Assembly: GCA_030760725.1 (NCBI GenBank)
Contig: JASWHV010000003.1
Span: forward strand, 63,631,264 to 63,695,263
Reading direction: 5' to 3'
Length of the DNA: 64,000 bases
Source of the DNA: Neostapfia colusana
Taxonomy: Eukaryota; Streptophyta; Magnoliopsida; Poales; Poaceae
Positions 1 to 11,610 of this stretch are shown piece after piece; position 1 is the stretch's first letter, and every line of letters starts with the position of its first letter. The notes under the pieces were generated by a model. It did not search any database. It was not told where the DNA came from and saw nothing but the letters and a program-made list of their open reading frames with translations. The position numbers and the translations under genes are program-made.

Positions 1-707
1 TGGAAGATGAGATGGTTGCATGACTGATGGGTCATGACATGAGATTGGTCTCGCTGCGAGACGAGGTTGTTTTATGAGGTGAGATGGTAGCGAATACGAG
101 GAGGTATTCGTGAGTATGAATAAAAGATTGGTTAATGTTTGGATGGAACACGGGAAGTGATGGAGGTATGTTGGTAATTTAATACATGTTGGGATTACAT
201 TTAAACTTAAGTTGTTGTTTTATCATGGTTTTTACAGAACTACTTTTCTGCAAATAAACCTTTTATGCCTACCTTGTTTATGAGCTGCATATCATGTGTT
301 TTCCCGCACTTGCTGAGTACATCATTGTACTCAAACTTGCATTATCATTTCTTCATCAACAGCAAGAGAAGACTACTATGAAGACCGAGTAGAGCATTAT
401 GGCGTGTGATCTGTTCTCAACCTTGCCTGTGGAGGGAGTAGAGATGGAGCCACTTCTGCTTAGTTTTGCTTCCGCATTAGTTTTTGCTTCCGCATTTAAA
501 TAAGGACTTCCGCTGCATAGAATTAAGATTTCCGATGTAAGAATGAGTCCAAGACTCATGAGGTGTTGTAATAAACTCTGTTATTCGTGGTAATATATAA
601 TCTGAATTCAGTTTGTGGAACGTATGTGTATGTGTGATGAACATCCTGGGCACACATATGCATTAGTTCTCGGTTCCGTGGCTTTCCACAGAATTGAGGG
701 CGTCACA
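1..707 (+). mobile_element. B0: 3' portion of a family B LTR (solo LTR or 3' LTR)
   Basis: This is the reverse complement of the start of the family B LTRs at 13158, 40289, 43070 and 51417. It shares the GAATACGAG/CTCGTATTCG repeat, the polyadenylation-side block and the terminal GAGGGCGTCACA. The LTR ends at 707 and is followed directly by the 3' part of the family A accessory frame, with no primer-binding site. It is therefore a solo LTR or the 3' LTR of a plus-strand element inserted in A0. The 5' part lies outside the window, so its TSD cannot be checked. Confidence 0.85.
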
Positions 708-804
708 GCACTTCTCCACCAGCAGCCTCCCCACCCAAAGCGGAGTCAGAAGGCAGCCGCAATAATGAGGAAGATCCCGAGGAGCCAACTCAGTGATACA
801 AGTA
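708..804 (+). pseudogene. Remnant 3' end of the family A accessory ORF (A0)
   Basis: The sequence matches A1 from 27516 to the stop near 27616. It encodes the Pro/Ser-rich stretch (TSPPAASPPK) and the start of the acidic tail. Everything upstream, including the H3-like N-terminus, was removed by the B0 insertion. Insertions and substitutions break the frame near AATAATGAGG. It cannot be expressed as a protein. Confidence 0.75.
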
Positions 805-1096
805 GTGTAGAGTCCTTCCCTTAGTTTAGCAGGATGTCGAGTAGTCGAGTCGTTACCTTAGTTAATGGTGTGTTAATGCTTGGTGTGTGACGTGAGTTGT
901 GGAAGCCACGGGCGTTTGTCCACAACCTCGTCTTCAGGTTGTTTTGCTTTGAAGTGTGAACCCATATGAATTAAGAGTGCATTTATGTTCACGCAAGACA
1001 TGAAATCCTCAAAAAGTATAAATGAAATAAGTTCTCAAAATCTTAAAGTAAGTTAATACGTAATGCTTTAAATTGACATTTTGTTGATCATGATAG
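805..1096 (+). other. Spacer between accessory ORF and gag in A0
   Basis: This non-coding stretch matches the A1 spacer 27617-27917. It contains a GAGTAGTCGAGTCGTTAC-like segment and a CACAACCTCGTCTTC segment that are kept in all three family A copies. In A1 and A2 the gag ATG is preceded by CCAG, which looks like a splice acceptor. In A0 this site reads ATAG|ATGG. Confidence 0.6.
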
Positions 1097-2661
1097 ATGG
1101 CCGGAAGAGGAAAGGGTCGTGCTGCCAACCCTGCCAACAACAATGATGAGGCAGGCAACCCTCACCTTTCTGGAAGCCAAGACAGGGGTGGACGCCGTGA
1201 AGGAGTTGATCCCATCCACCAAATGCTTGAGAATCAAAATCAGCTCATCCAGAACCTGACTCAAGTGGTGGCCAACTTGCACCAAGCTCCACCTCCACAA
1301 GCTGCACCACGCCAACCAAGGTTGAGTGAGTTTCTAGGAACTCAACCTCCAAAGTTTGCAAGTGCTGCTGAACCCCTGGAGGCAGATGATTGGCTAAAGA
1401 CCATTGAGAGCAAGATGAGGATTATACAATGCCAAGGGTATGAGAGGGTGCTGTTTGCCCCTCACCAATTGCATGGACCTGCTGCTGATTGGTGGACCGC
1501 TTACGTGGCCGCCCATCATGATCCTGAGAACATCACTTGGGAAGAGTTCAAGTGTAGCTTCCGCAACCATTACATACTAAGGGGTGAACTCAAAAAAAGA
1601 GGAAGGAGTTCTTGGGATTGCAGCAAGGAAACATGACTGTGAGGGAATACCTCACTAAATTCACTCAACTATCCCGTTATGCCCCACGGGACATAGAGGC
1701 TGATGAGCAGAAACAGGATTGTTTCGTGGAAGGACTTACCGCAGAAATGCAGTGTGCAATGTCCTCCAACGAGTATGAAAGCTTCCAAAAGATGGTGGAC
1801 AGAGCATTTGTTGTAGAAAGGAAGCTGAAGGCCTTGGAAAATGAAAACAAGAGGAAGGCCGGGTGGTCACACCAAGCCTCGGGTAGCAACACCCGCCCAC
1901 GTCTGATGCAGCAACCCGCAGGGCAGACGAGCCGTGCTGCGGTACCCTACTCAGCACCGAGAGGGTACAACCCGAACTTCAGGCCTCCGGCAGCACCAAC
2001 ACCACCACACCGTCAGTTTGGACAGCAGCCTCGCCCTACATATCAACCTCGACCAGCAGTACAAGGACCCCCAAACCAACCCCAAGACAACAAAGGCCAG
2101 CCACCTAAGGTTGGGGTACAATGCTTTAACTGTGGTGAAGTGGGGCACTACGCCCATAAGTGCCCAAAGAAGAAGCCCGTGCAGCCGCAACAGCAGAATG
2201 TAATGCGAGGACGGGTGAACCACGTCACCATGGAGGAGGGGCAAGAGGCACCCGACGTGGTAGTTGGTAAGTTTCCTGCCAATTTACACATTGCAACCCT
2301 GTTGTTCGACTCTGGTGCTACCCATTCGTTCATTGCTCAAGGGTTTATTAAGAAGCATGATCTAGCAACAACACAAATGAACCATATGCTAGCAGTAAAC
2401 TCTCCAGGTGGAGAAATAAGGACAAGACAAGTGTGTCCCAAGGTGAATCTAGACATTAATGGGGTGGTATTTACTGCCAACCTCATAGTGATAGATTCAC
2501 AAGGGATATATATTATTTTGGGCATGGATTGGTTGACCAAACATAAGGGAATCATCCATTGTTCGACCAGAACGGTGGAACTAACTCACCCTAGTGGCAC
2601 AAGAGTAAAGTTCATAACAATACAAGAGCCTAGGAGGGACATTAAATTAAATCAAGTTTAG
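1097..2661 (+). pseudogene. A0 gag and protease region, frameshifted
   Basis: This encodes the structural Gag protein and the aspartic protease of a chromovirus. It starts MAGRGKGRAANPANNN, the same start as A1 and A2. The capsid-like segment includes the PAADWWTAYVAAHH region. A zinc knuckle CFNCGEVGHYAHKC follows, then a protease DSGATHS motif and ILGMDWL. Compared with A1, one A is missing in the A-run near 1592, which shifts the frame. Reading resumes in another frame at about 1612 and ends at TAG 2659-2661, where A1 has GAG. The region is a pseudogene, and the domain calls rest on motifs read directly. Confidence 0.92.
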
Positions 2662-3726
2662 GTGAAAGTGGAGGAGATCAGGATTATCAGGGAATACCCA
2701 GACGTTTTTCCGGAAGAGTTGCCAGGTATGCCTCCCGATCGTGAAGTGGAATTCGCGATTGAGCTAGTGCCTGGAACAACTCCGATATACAAGAGACCTT
2801 ATCGGATGGACTCCAAGCAGCTAGGAGAACTCAAGGATCATTTAAGAGAATTGACGAAGAAGGGGTATATTCGTCCTAGTTCCTCACCATGGGGAGCTCC
2901 AGTGATATTTGTGCCCAAGAAGGACGGAACCCAAAGGTTATGCATAGACTACCGTGCCTTGAATGAAGTAACCATCAAGAACAAGTACCCATTACCCCTC
3001 ATTGAAGACTTGTTTGATCAGTTGAGGGGAGCTTGTGTGTTCTCGAAAATTAATCTCAGGTCGGGATACCACCAACTTAAGATAAGGCAAACTGATATTC
3101 CAAAGACAGCTTTCGTATCTCGGTACGGACTGTATGAATACACCGTCATGCCTTTCGGGCTAACTAATGCCCCGGCATACTTCATGTATCTTATGAACAA
3201 GGTATTCATGGAATATCTGGACAAATTTGTGGTGGTTTTCATAGATGACATTCTCGTCTTCTCCAAAGATGAAGAGGAACATGAGAAACATCTAAGGTTG
3301 GTGTTGCAGAAGCTGAGAGAACATCAACTATATGCCAAGTTGAGCAAGTGTGAGTTTTGGCTGAAGAGAGTTCCCTTCTTAGGACATATAATCTCGGAGG
3401 GGGGAATCTCCGTAGATCCCGCCAAGATCGAGGGTGTACAGAAGTGGAAGACCCCTGAGAATGTCGGGGAAGTTCAAAGCTTCTTAGGATTGGCTGGGTA
3501 TTATAGACGGTTTATTGAGGGTTTCTCCAAGATCTCGAGACCCCTCACCAAACTGTTGGAGAAGGGAATCACATTCACATGGACGCCACAGTGCGAGACG
3601 AGTTTTCAGGAGCTAAAGAAAAGATTGACAACCGCCCCAGTGCTAGTTATGCCAGATATGCAGAAGAACTTCTCGGTGTACTGCGATGCCTCTGGAAATG
3701 GGTTGGGATGTGTTCTCATGCAATAA
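2662..3726 (+). pseudogene. A0 reverse transcriptase and start of RNase H, closed by nonsense codon
   Basis: This is the reverse transcriptase segment of the A0 polyprotein. It follows directly in frame after the TAG at 2659. Visible motifs are EYPDVFPEELPGMPP, the fingers/palm segment KKDGTQRLCIDYRALNEV, and the catalytic FIDDIL (the YxDD equivalent). FLGLAGYYRRFIEGFSK and the first RNase H aspartate in VYCDASGNGLG follow. Motif A reads SKINLRSGYHQ where A1 and A2 read SKIDLRSGYHQ, so a catalytic Asp has become Asn. The frame closes at TAA 3724-3726, where A1 has GAA. Confidence 0.92.
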
Positions 3727-5564
3727 GGGCATGTCATGGCTTATGCATCCCGGCAGCTCCGGAAACACGAGAAGAACTATCCTACACATGACCTAGAACT
3801 AGCCGCAGTGGTACACGCATTGAAAATTTGGCGGCACTACTTGATGGGGAAGAGGACAGAGATATATATGGATCATAAGAGTTTAAAGTACATTTTCACA
3901 CAGCCAGATCTCAATCTCAGACAAAGGAGATGGTTAGAGCTAATCAATGACTTTGATGTGGGCATCAACTATCATCCTGGGAAAGCAAACATCGTGGCAG
4001 ATGCTTTAAGCCAGAAAGTGCAGGTCAATAGGTTGAGCTTGAAGGACATGCCTGCAGAATTGAAGAATGATGTTATAAGACTCAATCTATGCCTGGTGAA
4101 TAGTGGTGAAGCCATCGCCATGGAAGTGGACTCCACACTAGAGCAAGATATACGCGATGGTCAAAAGAATGATGAGAAGATACAAGAAATCAGACAACTC
4201 ATCAAGGAATATAAAGCCTTTGGTTTCAGAGAGGATGAACAAGGTACGGTGTGGCATGGGAAAAGAATCTATGTGCCTGAAGTAAAGGAGATCCGTGAAT
4301 TGATTTTGAAGGAGGCTCATGATTTAGACTATTCCATTCATCCTGGGAGTACGAAGATGTACCATGACCTCAAGAGCAGGTATTGGTGGTATGGCATGAA
4401 GCGAGATGTCGCGGAACATGTTGCCCTATGTGACACATGTCAGTTGGTGAAAGCAGAACATCAACGACCCGCGGGATTATTGCAACCACTCAAAGTGCCT
4501 GAATGGAAATGGGAAGAAATCGGTATGGATTTCATAGTGGGATTGCCTAGGACCCAATCAGGATACGATTCGATATGGGTCATCGTCGACAGGCTAACCA
4601 AGGTAGCTCATTTCATTCCCGTGAAAGAAAGCTACAGCGGATCCAAATTGGCGGAGTTGTACATGTCAAGGATCGTGTGTTACCATGGAGTGCCCAAGAA
4701 GATAGTGTCGGATCGAGGGACACAGTTCACCTCAAGGTTCTGGCAGAAGTTGCATGAAACCATGGGAACTCATCTGAATTTTAGCTCTGCCTATCATCCC
4801 CAAACTGACGGGCAGACGGAAAGAACCAATCAGATCCTTGAGGATATGCTGAGAGCGTGTGCACTCAAAAACAATCGGAGTTGGGATAAGAACTTACCGT
4901 ATGCGGAGTTCTCCTATAACAACAGCTATCAGGCTAGTATGAAGATGTCACTGTTTGAAGCTTTGTACGGGAGGAAGTGTAGAACTCCACTATTTTGGAA
5001 CCAAACGGGGAAAGCAAAGTGTTTGGACCCGAAGTACTACAAGAAGCCGAGGCGAAAGTGAGGGAAATCCGCAACAACTTGAGGATAGCACAAATGCGAC
5101 AAAAGAGCTATGCCGATGTACGGAGAAGAGAGCTCGTTTTCAACGTGGGGGACTATGTCTACCTCAAGGTGTCCCCTATCCGAGGACTTCGTCGGTTCAA
5201 GGTGAAAGAGAAGTTATCACCTCGATACATCGGACCCTTTCAAGTTCTAGAGAGAAAAGGCGAAGTGGCGTATCAATTAGAATTACCGGCTCGCCTATCG
5301 GATGTGCATGACGTATTCCATGTGTCACAGCTCAAGAAATGTCTGAGAACACCTGAAGAGATGTTACCCATGAATGAGGTTGACGTAGCTGAGGATCTGT
5401 CTTATGCCGAGCAACCATCCAAGATTTTGGAGACAATGGAACGCCTCACAAGAAATAAAAGAATCCGGATGTGCAAGGTGCAGTGGAAGCATCACTCGGA
5501 AGAGGAAGCCACATGGGAGCGAGAAGACGAGCTTAAGGCACAGTTTCCGGAATTGTTTTCTTAG
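3727..5564 (+). pseudogene. A0 RNase H, integrase and chromodomain, frameshifted
   Basis: This region continues the polyprotein. RNase H shows ELAAVV, MDHKSL (TDHKSL in A1) and VADALSQK. The integrase zinc-binding region has AHDLDYSIHPG and CDTCQ. The catalytic core has MDFIVGLP, SDRGTQF and DGQTERTNQ, which is the D,D35E pattern. One base is missing near 5009 relative to A1 (GGGGAAAG against GGAGAAAG), which moves the C-terminal part into another frame from 4995. That part carries the GDYVYLKVSPIRG integrase tail and a chromodomain ending CKVQWKHHSEEEATWERE. The catalytic residues are present but the product would be broken. Confidence 0.92.
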
Positions 5565-5595
5565 AACCACCAATCTCGAGGACGAGGTTTCTTTT

Positions 5596-5609
5596 AAGGG
5601 GGGTAGAGC
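5596..5609 (+). other. Polypurine tract of A0
   Basis: AAGGGGGGTAGAGC lies directly before the 3' LTR start at 5610. Polypurine tracts prime plus-strand DNA synthesis in LTR elements. The identical tract occurs in A1 and A2. Confidence 0.9.
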
Positions 5610-6001
5610 TGTAACACCCCAAAACCTGTTAAGAGGAGAAATTAAAATTTTTTGGACGTATTGCATGTGGTGCAGAGATTCAAATTCAAATTGGAATTCA
5701 AATTAAACTCAAATCAGAAAAGAAAAAGAAAAAGAAAAAAAAACAAACCTCCCCGGCCAGTGGGCCGAGACCCACCAGCCGGCCCACCCACCCCCGCGCC
5801 AGCCCGCAGCCGCGCGCCCCCCTCTTTCTCACTGACATGCGTGGCCCGCCTGTCATCCCCGACCTCCCGCTCGCGCCGACCCCGGACTCTTCCGCACGCG
5901 CGCGCGATCGTAACCAACCTGGATTTCCGCGTCCCTCAGCCCGACTCTCGGTCCCAGAAGACTCAAATTCGATCTAAACAAACCCGCCACCCTCCCCCGG
6001 C

Positions 6002-6009
6002 TATATAAA
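6002..6009 (+). promoter_or_regulatory. TATA box of A0 LTR promoter
   Basis: TATATAAA lies about 390 bp into the LTR, after a GC-rich segment. The equivalent positions in the other family A LTRs are 23599, 32847 and 57953-57959 (minus strand). Transcription would start about 30 bp downstream, giving a U3 of roughly 0.4 kb and a very long R/U5 of about 3 kb. Confidence 0.65.
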
Positions 6010-6569
6010 CACCGGCATCTTCCCGATTTTCACCCACGATCAGCCGTTTTTCCTTCCGGTGAGAACCCGAGTTTCTCCGGGCAATTTCACTCGATCTTCG
6101 CTCGGGATTTCTGATCTAACGCGCTGATCTTGATCCACCGCCTCCGGGGAATCACGCAGGTGCAGAAAACTCGGTGGTTTGCGCTTCAAACACAGCGCCG
6201 ACGAGCATCGCCGTGAATTCACCTCGGACCTCATCGCCGACCGCCTTCCAGGACCTCCGAGCTCAAGAAAACCCCCGAGGTGAGATCCCCGACCTCCCCT
6301 CTACCGATCTATGCCATGAAATCCCAGTTTTAGGAAGAATTGACGAAGATCCGAAGATTTCCGGCGAGATCGCCGCCTCCCGCCGCCGCGCGCCGCCGGG
6401 CAGCGCCGCCCGCGCTCGATTAGAGCGACGTGGCCGCTTGTGTGCCGTCTATTTTAAATCGCACGGTAGAATTTAAATCCCCGCGTACCGGTTCGACGTT
6501 ATAATCTCAGCCGTCTATTTTAAATCGGACGGTCCATGTCAGCCCCGCATTATAAAGGCCGGGATTCTT

Positions 6570-6790
6570 ACGCGCTACCCCCTGGGGTTCTCGGAAAATA
6601 CGAGCTAGCCCCGGAAACTTCTGATCTAGCCCCTGGAACTTCAGAAATTCATGTAAATTCAATTAAAAATCAGTTTTAGCCCCTGTACTTAATAAAAATT
6701 AGCAAAATCCCTCTGTTATGCATAGTTAGGCCCCTGGAAATTCTTAAAATAATATAATAGACCCTGTAGTGGGGTGAGTTTACCTTTTTA
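6570..6790 (+). repeat. Short direct repeats of a TAGCCCCTGGA motif in family A LTR
   Basis: Five or more copies of (C)TAGCCCCTGGAA and close variants occur at 30-60 bp spacing. The first is CTACCCCCTGGGGTTC and the last is AGACCCTGTAGTGGGG. The same array is present in A1 at about 24165-24370 and 33415-33620, and in A2 at about 57180-57390 (minus). Confidence 0.6.
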
Positions 6791-7969
6791 ACCCTATGTG
6801 ATATTAAATTTAGGAATTTGAATATGTAATTAAGATTTAAATTTAAAAGGGTGAGGCACACACATTGTAAATTCAAGTTTAAACTCTACTAACAATTGGA
6901 AAGCTTTAGAATGAGCTAAAAATAAATTTTAGGCTGAAATGAAATCTGTTTGGGTGTGTTCATGTTTATTAGATCTAGAAATACATTTTTGGGTTAGAGA
7001 ATAATTCTGAAAATTAATAAAATAAATTTAAATTAGATCACATCAGAGGAGAAGTTCGAAAATATATTATTTCCTATTTTAGATCAGAACCTATTCTGTT
7101 TAGATGATGTGTCTTACTATTTTCATAATAAAGTTCACATTTAGGCATAGGAAATAAATCTGAAAATATAGCAACTAGGTATGCATAACTAGAAAATGAA
7201 AAATGAAGTTTCCAAATCCAAAGATTTCAGTTTAGGATTTGATAGAGGATCTGAAAACCCATTTGAAGTAGGAAAATACCTTTCATGCATAATGGGTAGC
7301 TAAGATGTGTATCAATTGAATATAAGGAATTTATTTAAATTGGAAATTCATATATAGTATGCAAACCTAAATCTGAATACAAAAGTTAGAAATCATATGC
7401 ACAAGTTTAAAAGTGCATGTAAGCCCAAAATCAACACACATAGAGTAACCACAGCACATAGAAATGTGAATGACTTTCATAAATGTGAATGTCTGGTTTG
7501 TATGCAGTGAAAGTGTGAACTATGTCTTATGGATTGTTGTTTTCTTTTGCTATGTGTGATGGTGTGAATAAAACCTGCTCCAGAGCAAGTTCTTCCTTTC
7601 CAAGATCAGGACTATCCATTCCCAGAGCAGCAGGAAGAAGGCAAGTGTCCTTGACCACTTTGATCCTATGCTAGGATATGTAGATAGAATTATTTGCATT
7701 GTCAATTGAAATATGAAACCCATGCTAGGAAGTTTCCCTAGGATTGCATTATCTTGTTTCCTTGTAGCTTGGGATTGAGATTTATTTTATCATATCATTT
7801 ATTGACATGCTTAGCCATGCTTAGAATGGGATAATTGGGATATGAGATCATCAGTTTATTTACCATACTTTTGAATGAGATATTCTGAGTTATGTAGAGG
7901 TAGGGATCAAGGCAAGTTGGATGATTTGGTTGGTGCTGGGTGCACGAGACTCGGGTTTGTGTTAGTACT

Positions 7970-8450
7970 TGCCTGGATCCTAAGGACCGGTTCATGGAGC
8001 ATGTAACCTGGCTTTACCGTGCCAACCACATGCTGAGATGGGGCAGCTTGGCCAATTAATTAGGTGTATCCCTGGCATAGTATGGGTGTGTTGGATGGTG
8101 CGGGGAATAGGTGTCAGCTGGACTACCATATGAACCGCAAGGCTCAAGAGGGGGCCACTGCAGCGGGGTTGGAGCCTCTTGTATGCTGTTAGGGGTGAAA
8201 CCTCAGTGGGCCCATGCTCGTCGGGAATCCCTTTGTAAAGGCTTCGTAGTGATCTCCTGGCTACACACCTGGGAAGTGTGAATGTGGTTCGTAGCCACTG
8301 GCATAATGGAGGTTCTTTTAGTCCACCCGGCAATGGGGGATGAAATCACTACATGTGGGTACAGTGGTGCAAACTCTGCAGAGTCAAAAACTGTCATGAC
8401 AGCCGTGCTCATGGTCAAGAGCGGCTTGGACTTATTCATGATTAGAGGAT
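7970..8450 (+). other. Conserved structured block in family A LTR (A0 copy)
   Basis: The block runs from AAGGACCGGTTCATG to GAGCGGCTTGGACTTATTCATGATTAGAGG. Family B LTRs, otherwise different, contain a clearly related block of the same order and length. Shared islands are AAGAGGGGGC, GTGAAACCTCAGTG, CCTTTGTAAAGG, GTGATCTC, ATAATGGAGGTTCT, GATGAAATCAC, CAAACTCTGCAGAGTC and the inverted repeat CTGTCATGACAG. Islands that are inverted repeats suggest RNA hairpins. The function is unknown. Confidence 0.65.
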
Positions 8451-9030
8451 GATGACTTTGGATGTTATGGATGTTAAGCGGGAACTTAACATTGGAAATG
8501 ATGTTATGGTTATTTGATTATGATGATGGGATGGGAGATTGGGACCCTTTCGCCTATGTAGTAATGTAGGTGCTTAATAAGCTAAGGTGGTAGGCAATAA
8601 TTGCGTAGTGCTTCAACCATGAGTTCAACCTCTCCTTGTTCTATCCATGCATGACATAACTTTCCCACACTTGCTGAGTACCATCGGTACTCAACCTTGC
8701 ATATTTGTTGGTTTATATTGCTGCTCAGGTCAAGAGAATGATGTGGTGTTCAATGACCAATACTTCAGACCCGAAGAAGGATTCTAGGTTCATGGAGTCC
8801 CCCGGACAACGCCTGTGACGGAGCCCACAAGAATAATATTCCGCTGCTATTTTATTTACATGTTATGAACTTATTATCATCCATCGAGACGTATGCTATG
8901 TAAGACTAATTTATATTCGACACCTGGCTTGTAATAAATGATGCTTCACTATTTGTCATCACATGTATGAGAAAATGATCCTGGCATACATGTGATATTC
9001 ACTCGGTTGTTCTTCAGAGAAACCGGGTGT

Positions 9031-9323
<293 letters not shown>

Positions 9324-9526
9324 TCAAAGGTTACTATTAAGGAATAAGGGACAAAGGCACACATATATTCTTGATGAATATGATCAGTAAACATACAACA
9401 GTCAAGCTATGACCATGATTCACCAAGGTAAAGTAACTAACATAGTTTTTAGGAGAAAAATAGAGAGAGATGATTTTTCAACACAATTAACATGATTTTG
9501 AGGATGGCATACAGGTATGCAAGTTC
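9324..9526 (-). other. Non-coding 3' flank of the copia pol
   Basis: This AT-rich sequence follows the pol stop at about 9527 (minus). I see no polypurine tract next to an LTR end and no other gene. It may be the 3' untranslated part of C. Confidence 0.4.
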
Positions 9527-10255
9527 TCAAGCCACGTTCCGAGCATCAAGGATATTTAGTTCATTTCGGAGCTAACAAAAGCGTTTTTCATCAAGTGGCT
9601 TGGTAAAGATATCGGCTAGTTATTTTTCAGTGTTGATATGGGAAATGGCTATGTCTCCTTTCATCGAGTGATCTCTCAAAAAATGATGCTGGATATCTAT
9701 GTGTTTGGTTCTAGAGTGCTCAACAGGATTATGGGCAATTTTAATTGCACTCTCATTGTCACAAAGGAGTGGAATACGGCTCATATTGTAACCGTAATCC
9801 CTTAGAGTTTGTCGCATCCAAAGGAGTTGTGCACAACAACTCCCGGCTGCAACATACTCCGCTTCGGCCGTGGATAAGGCAATTGAATTTTGTTTCTTGG
9901 AAGACCAAGAAACTAGGGATCTACCTAGGAATTGGCAAGTACCGGAAGTACTTTTTCTATCTACCTTGCATCCGACATAATCTGCATCGGAGTACCCAAT
10001 GAGATTGAATTTTGAACCTTTGGGATACCAAAGGCCTAGGTTGGGTGTATGAAATAAATATCTCAAGATCTTTTTAACGGCTGTCAAATGACATTCCTTA
10101 GGATTGGCTTGAAACCTTGCACACAAACATACACTCAACATGATATCAGGCCTAGATGCACATAAATAGAGTAAGGAGCCAATCATGGAACAATATACCT
10201 TTTGATCCACATTTGGTCCGTCTTCATTTAGATCCAAGTGTCCATTTGCCACCAT
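9527..10255 (-). pseudogene. Copia reverse transcriptase C-terminus and RNase H
   Basis: RNase H removes the RNA strand during reverse transcription. Visible motifs are the connection segment KVYCSMIGSLLYLCASRPDI and the RNase H acidic residues in YSDADYVGC, STAEAEYVA and LLCDNESA. The KHIDIQHHFLRDH segment is typical of plant copia. The frame is interrupted by a stop at 9617-9619 (CAA to TAA likely). It then continues as LADIFTKPLDEKRFC with a second stop, and reaches its natural end near 9527. It is separated from the upstream frame by a break between 10256 and 10356. Confidence 0.85.
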
Positions 10256-10356
10256 GGGAGTCTTTATGGCTTTGCTTTGTCCATTCCAAACTTCTTGAGA
10301 ATGTCTTGAGTGTACTTTGTTTGGCTTATGAACGTCCCGTCCTTTTGTTGCTTCAC

Positions 10357-11061
10357 TTAGAATCCCAAGAAGTACCTCAACTCTCCCATCATGGACATGT
10401 CGAGTCTATTTGTCATAATCTTGCTAAATTCTTGACAAAAGGATTTGTTAGTTGAACCAAATATAATATCGTCAACATAGATTTGGCAAATGAAGAGATC
10501 ATCATCAAAGTGTTTAGTGAACAAGGTGTAATCAGCTTTTCCAATCTTGAAGTCATTTTCAATCAAAAAATATCTAAGGTACTCATACCAAGCTCTAGGA
10601 GCTTGTTTGAGGCCATAGAGATCCTTACGCAGTTTGAACACATAGTCGTGGTGCTCTTGATCTTCAAAACCGGATGGTTGCTCCACGTACACCTCCTCCT
10701 TGATCGGTCCGTTGAGAAAGACGCTTTTCACTTCCATTTGATAAAGATTGAAATCATGGTGAGTAGCATATGCAAGTAATATACGAATCGATTCAAGCCT
10801 AGCTACGGGAGCAAAAGTCTCATCGAAATCCAAACCTTCGACTTGTGAGTACCCTTTTGCCACAAGTCGTGCCTTGTTCCTTGTTACCACTCCATGTTCG
10901 TCTTGCTTGTTGCGGAAGACCCATTTTGTGCCGACGACGTTGGACTTGGGTCTTTTAACAAGCTCCCACACTTCGTTCCTTTTAAAGTTGTTCAATTCTT
11001 CTTGTATCGCCATCACCCAATCCAGATCTTTTAATGCATCCTCAACCCTATATGGTTCCAA
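10357..11061 (-). pseudogene. Copia reverse transcriptase core
   Basis: This is a classic copia RT segment. Motifs include VGTKWVFRNKQDEHG, RNKARLVAKGYSQ and GLDFDETFAPVARLESIR, then QMEVKSVFLNG, KLRKDLYGLKQAPRAWYE and catalytic YVDDIIFGS. In motif A the usual catalytic Asp (QMDVKxAFLNG) is Glu here, so the enzyme would probably be inactive. The frame ends at GELRYFLGF where the next frame should follow. Confidence 0.88.
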
Positions 11062-11610
11062 AGAAGATACAAAGAATAGTGTTCACAAAAATTAGCTATG
11101 CGAGATCGAGTTATTACTCCCTTTCGGATGTCACCGATTATGTTGTCAACGTGGTGATCTCTTTGGATGCTCTGGTGTACTCTTGGATGTGGACTTGTGG
11201 TCTTGAATCTTCATTATCATCTTCTTCTCCCCCTGGATAGTTGCCCTCATTGATGTTTTGGTCTTCTTGATTTTTTTGAGGTTGATCTTGTATGGGAGCT
11301 ACCCCTTGATCATTTTCCTCCATCTGTGGTTCATTTTCTTCATTCACATTTGAAGTTGGCACTTGTGGTCGAACATCGCCCAATGCCATTCTTCTCAATG
11401 CTTGACATGGAGCTTCTTCTTGATCTAGCACACACTGATCAACTTGCTCTTCTTGAGAGCCGTTAGTTTCATCGAACACTACGTCACGTGCTACTTCAAC
11501 AAGTTCGGAGGTTTTGTTGAAGACACGATAAGCGTAGAAGTTCGAATCATAGCCAAGTAAGAAACCTTCATTGGACTTCGAAGCAAACTTCGAAGCCCTT
11601 GGCTTCTTGT
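11062..11610 (-). pseudogene. Copia integrase-RT linker, degenerate
   Basis: This low-complexity acidic linker is rich in Glu, Gln and Asp (for example EENEPQMEENDQGV and PGGEEDDNED). It contains the frame 11479 to 11138. Such linkers join integrase and RT in plant copia polyproteins. Frame breaks occur at both ends, near 11062-11137 and 11480-11610. Confidence 0.7.

Noticed and set aside
7992..8333. 113-residue antisense frame repeated in all family A LTRs (also 25584-25925, 34875-35174, 55632-55973)
   Set aside because: It recurs because the LTR recurs. The related block in family B is open in a frame with a different protein sequence, so DNA or RNA, not protein, is conserved.
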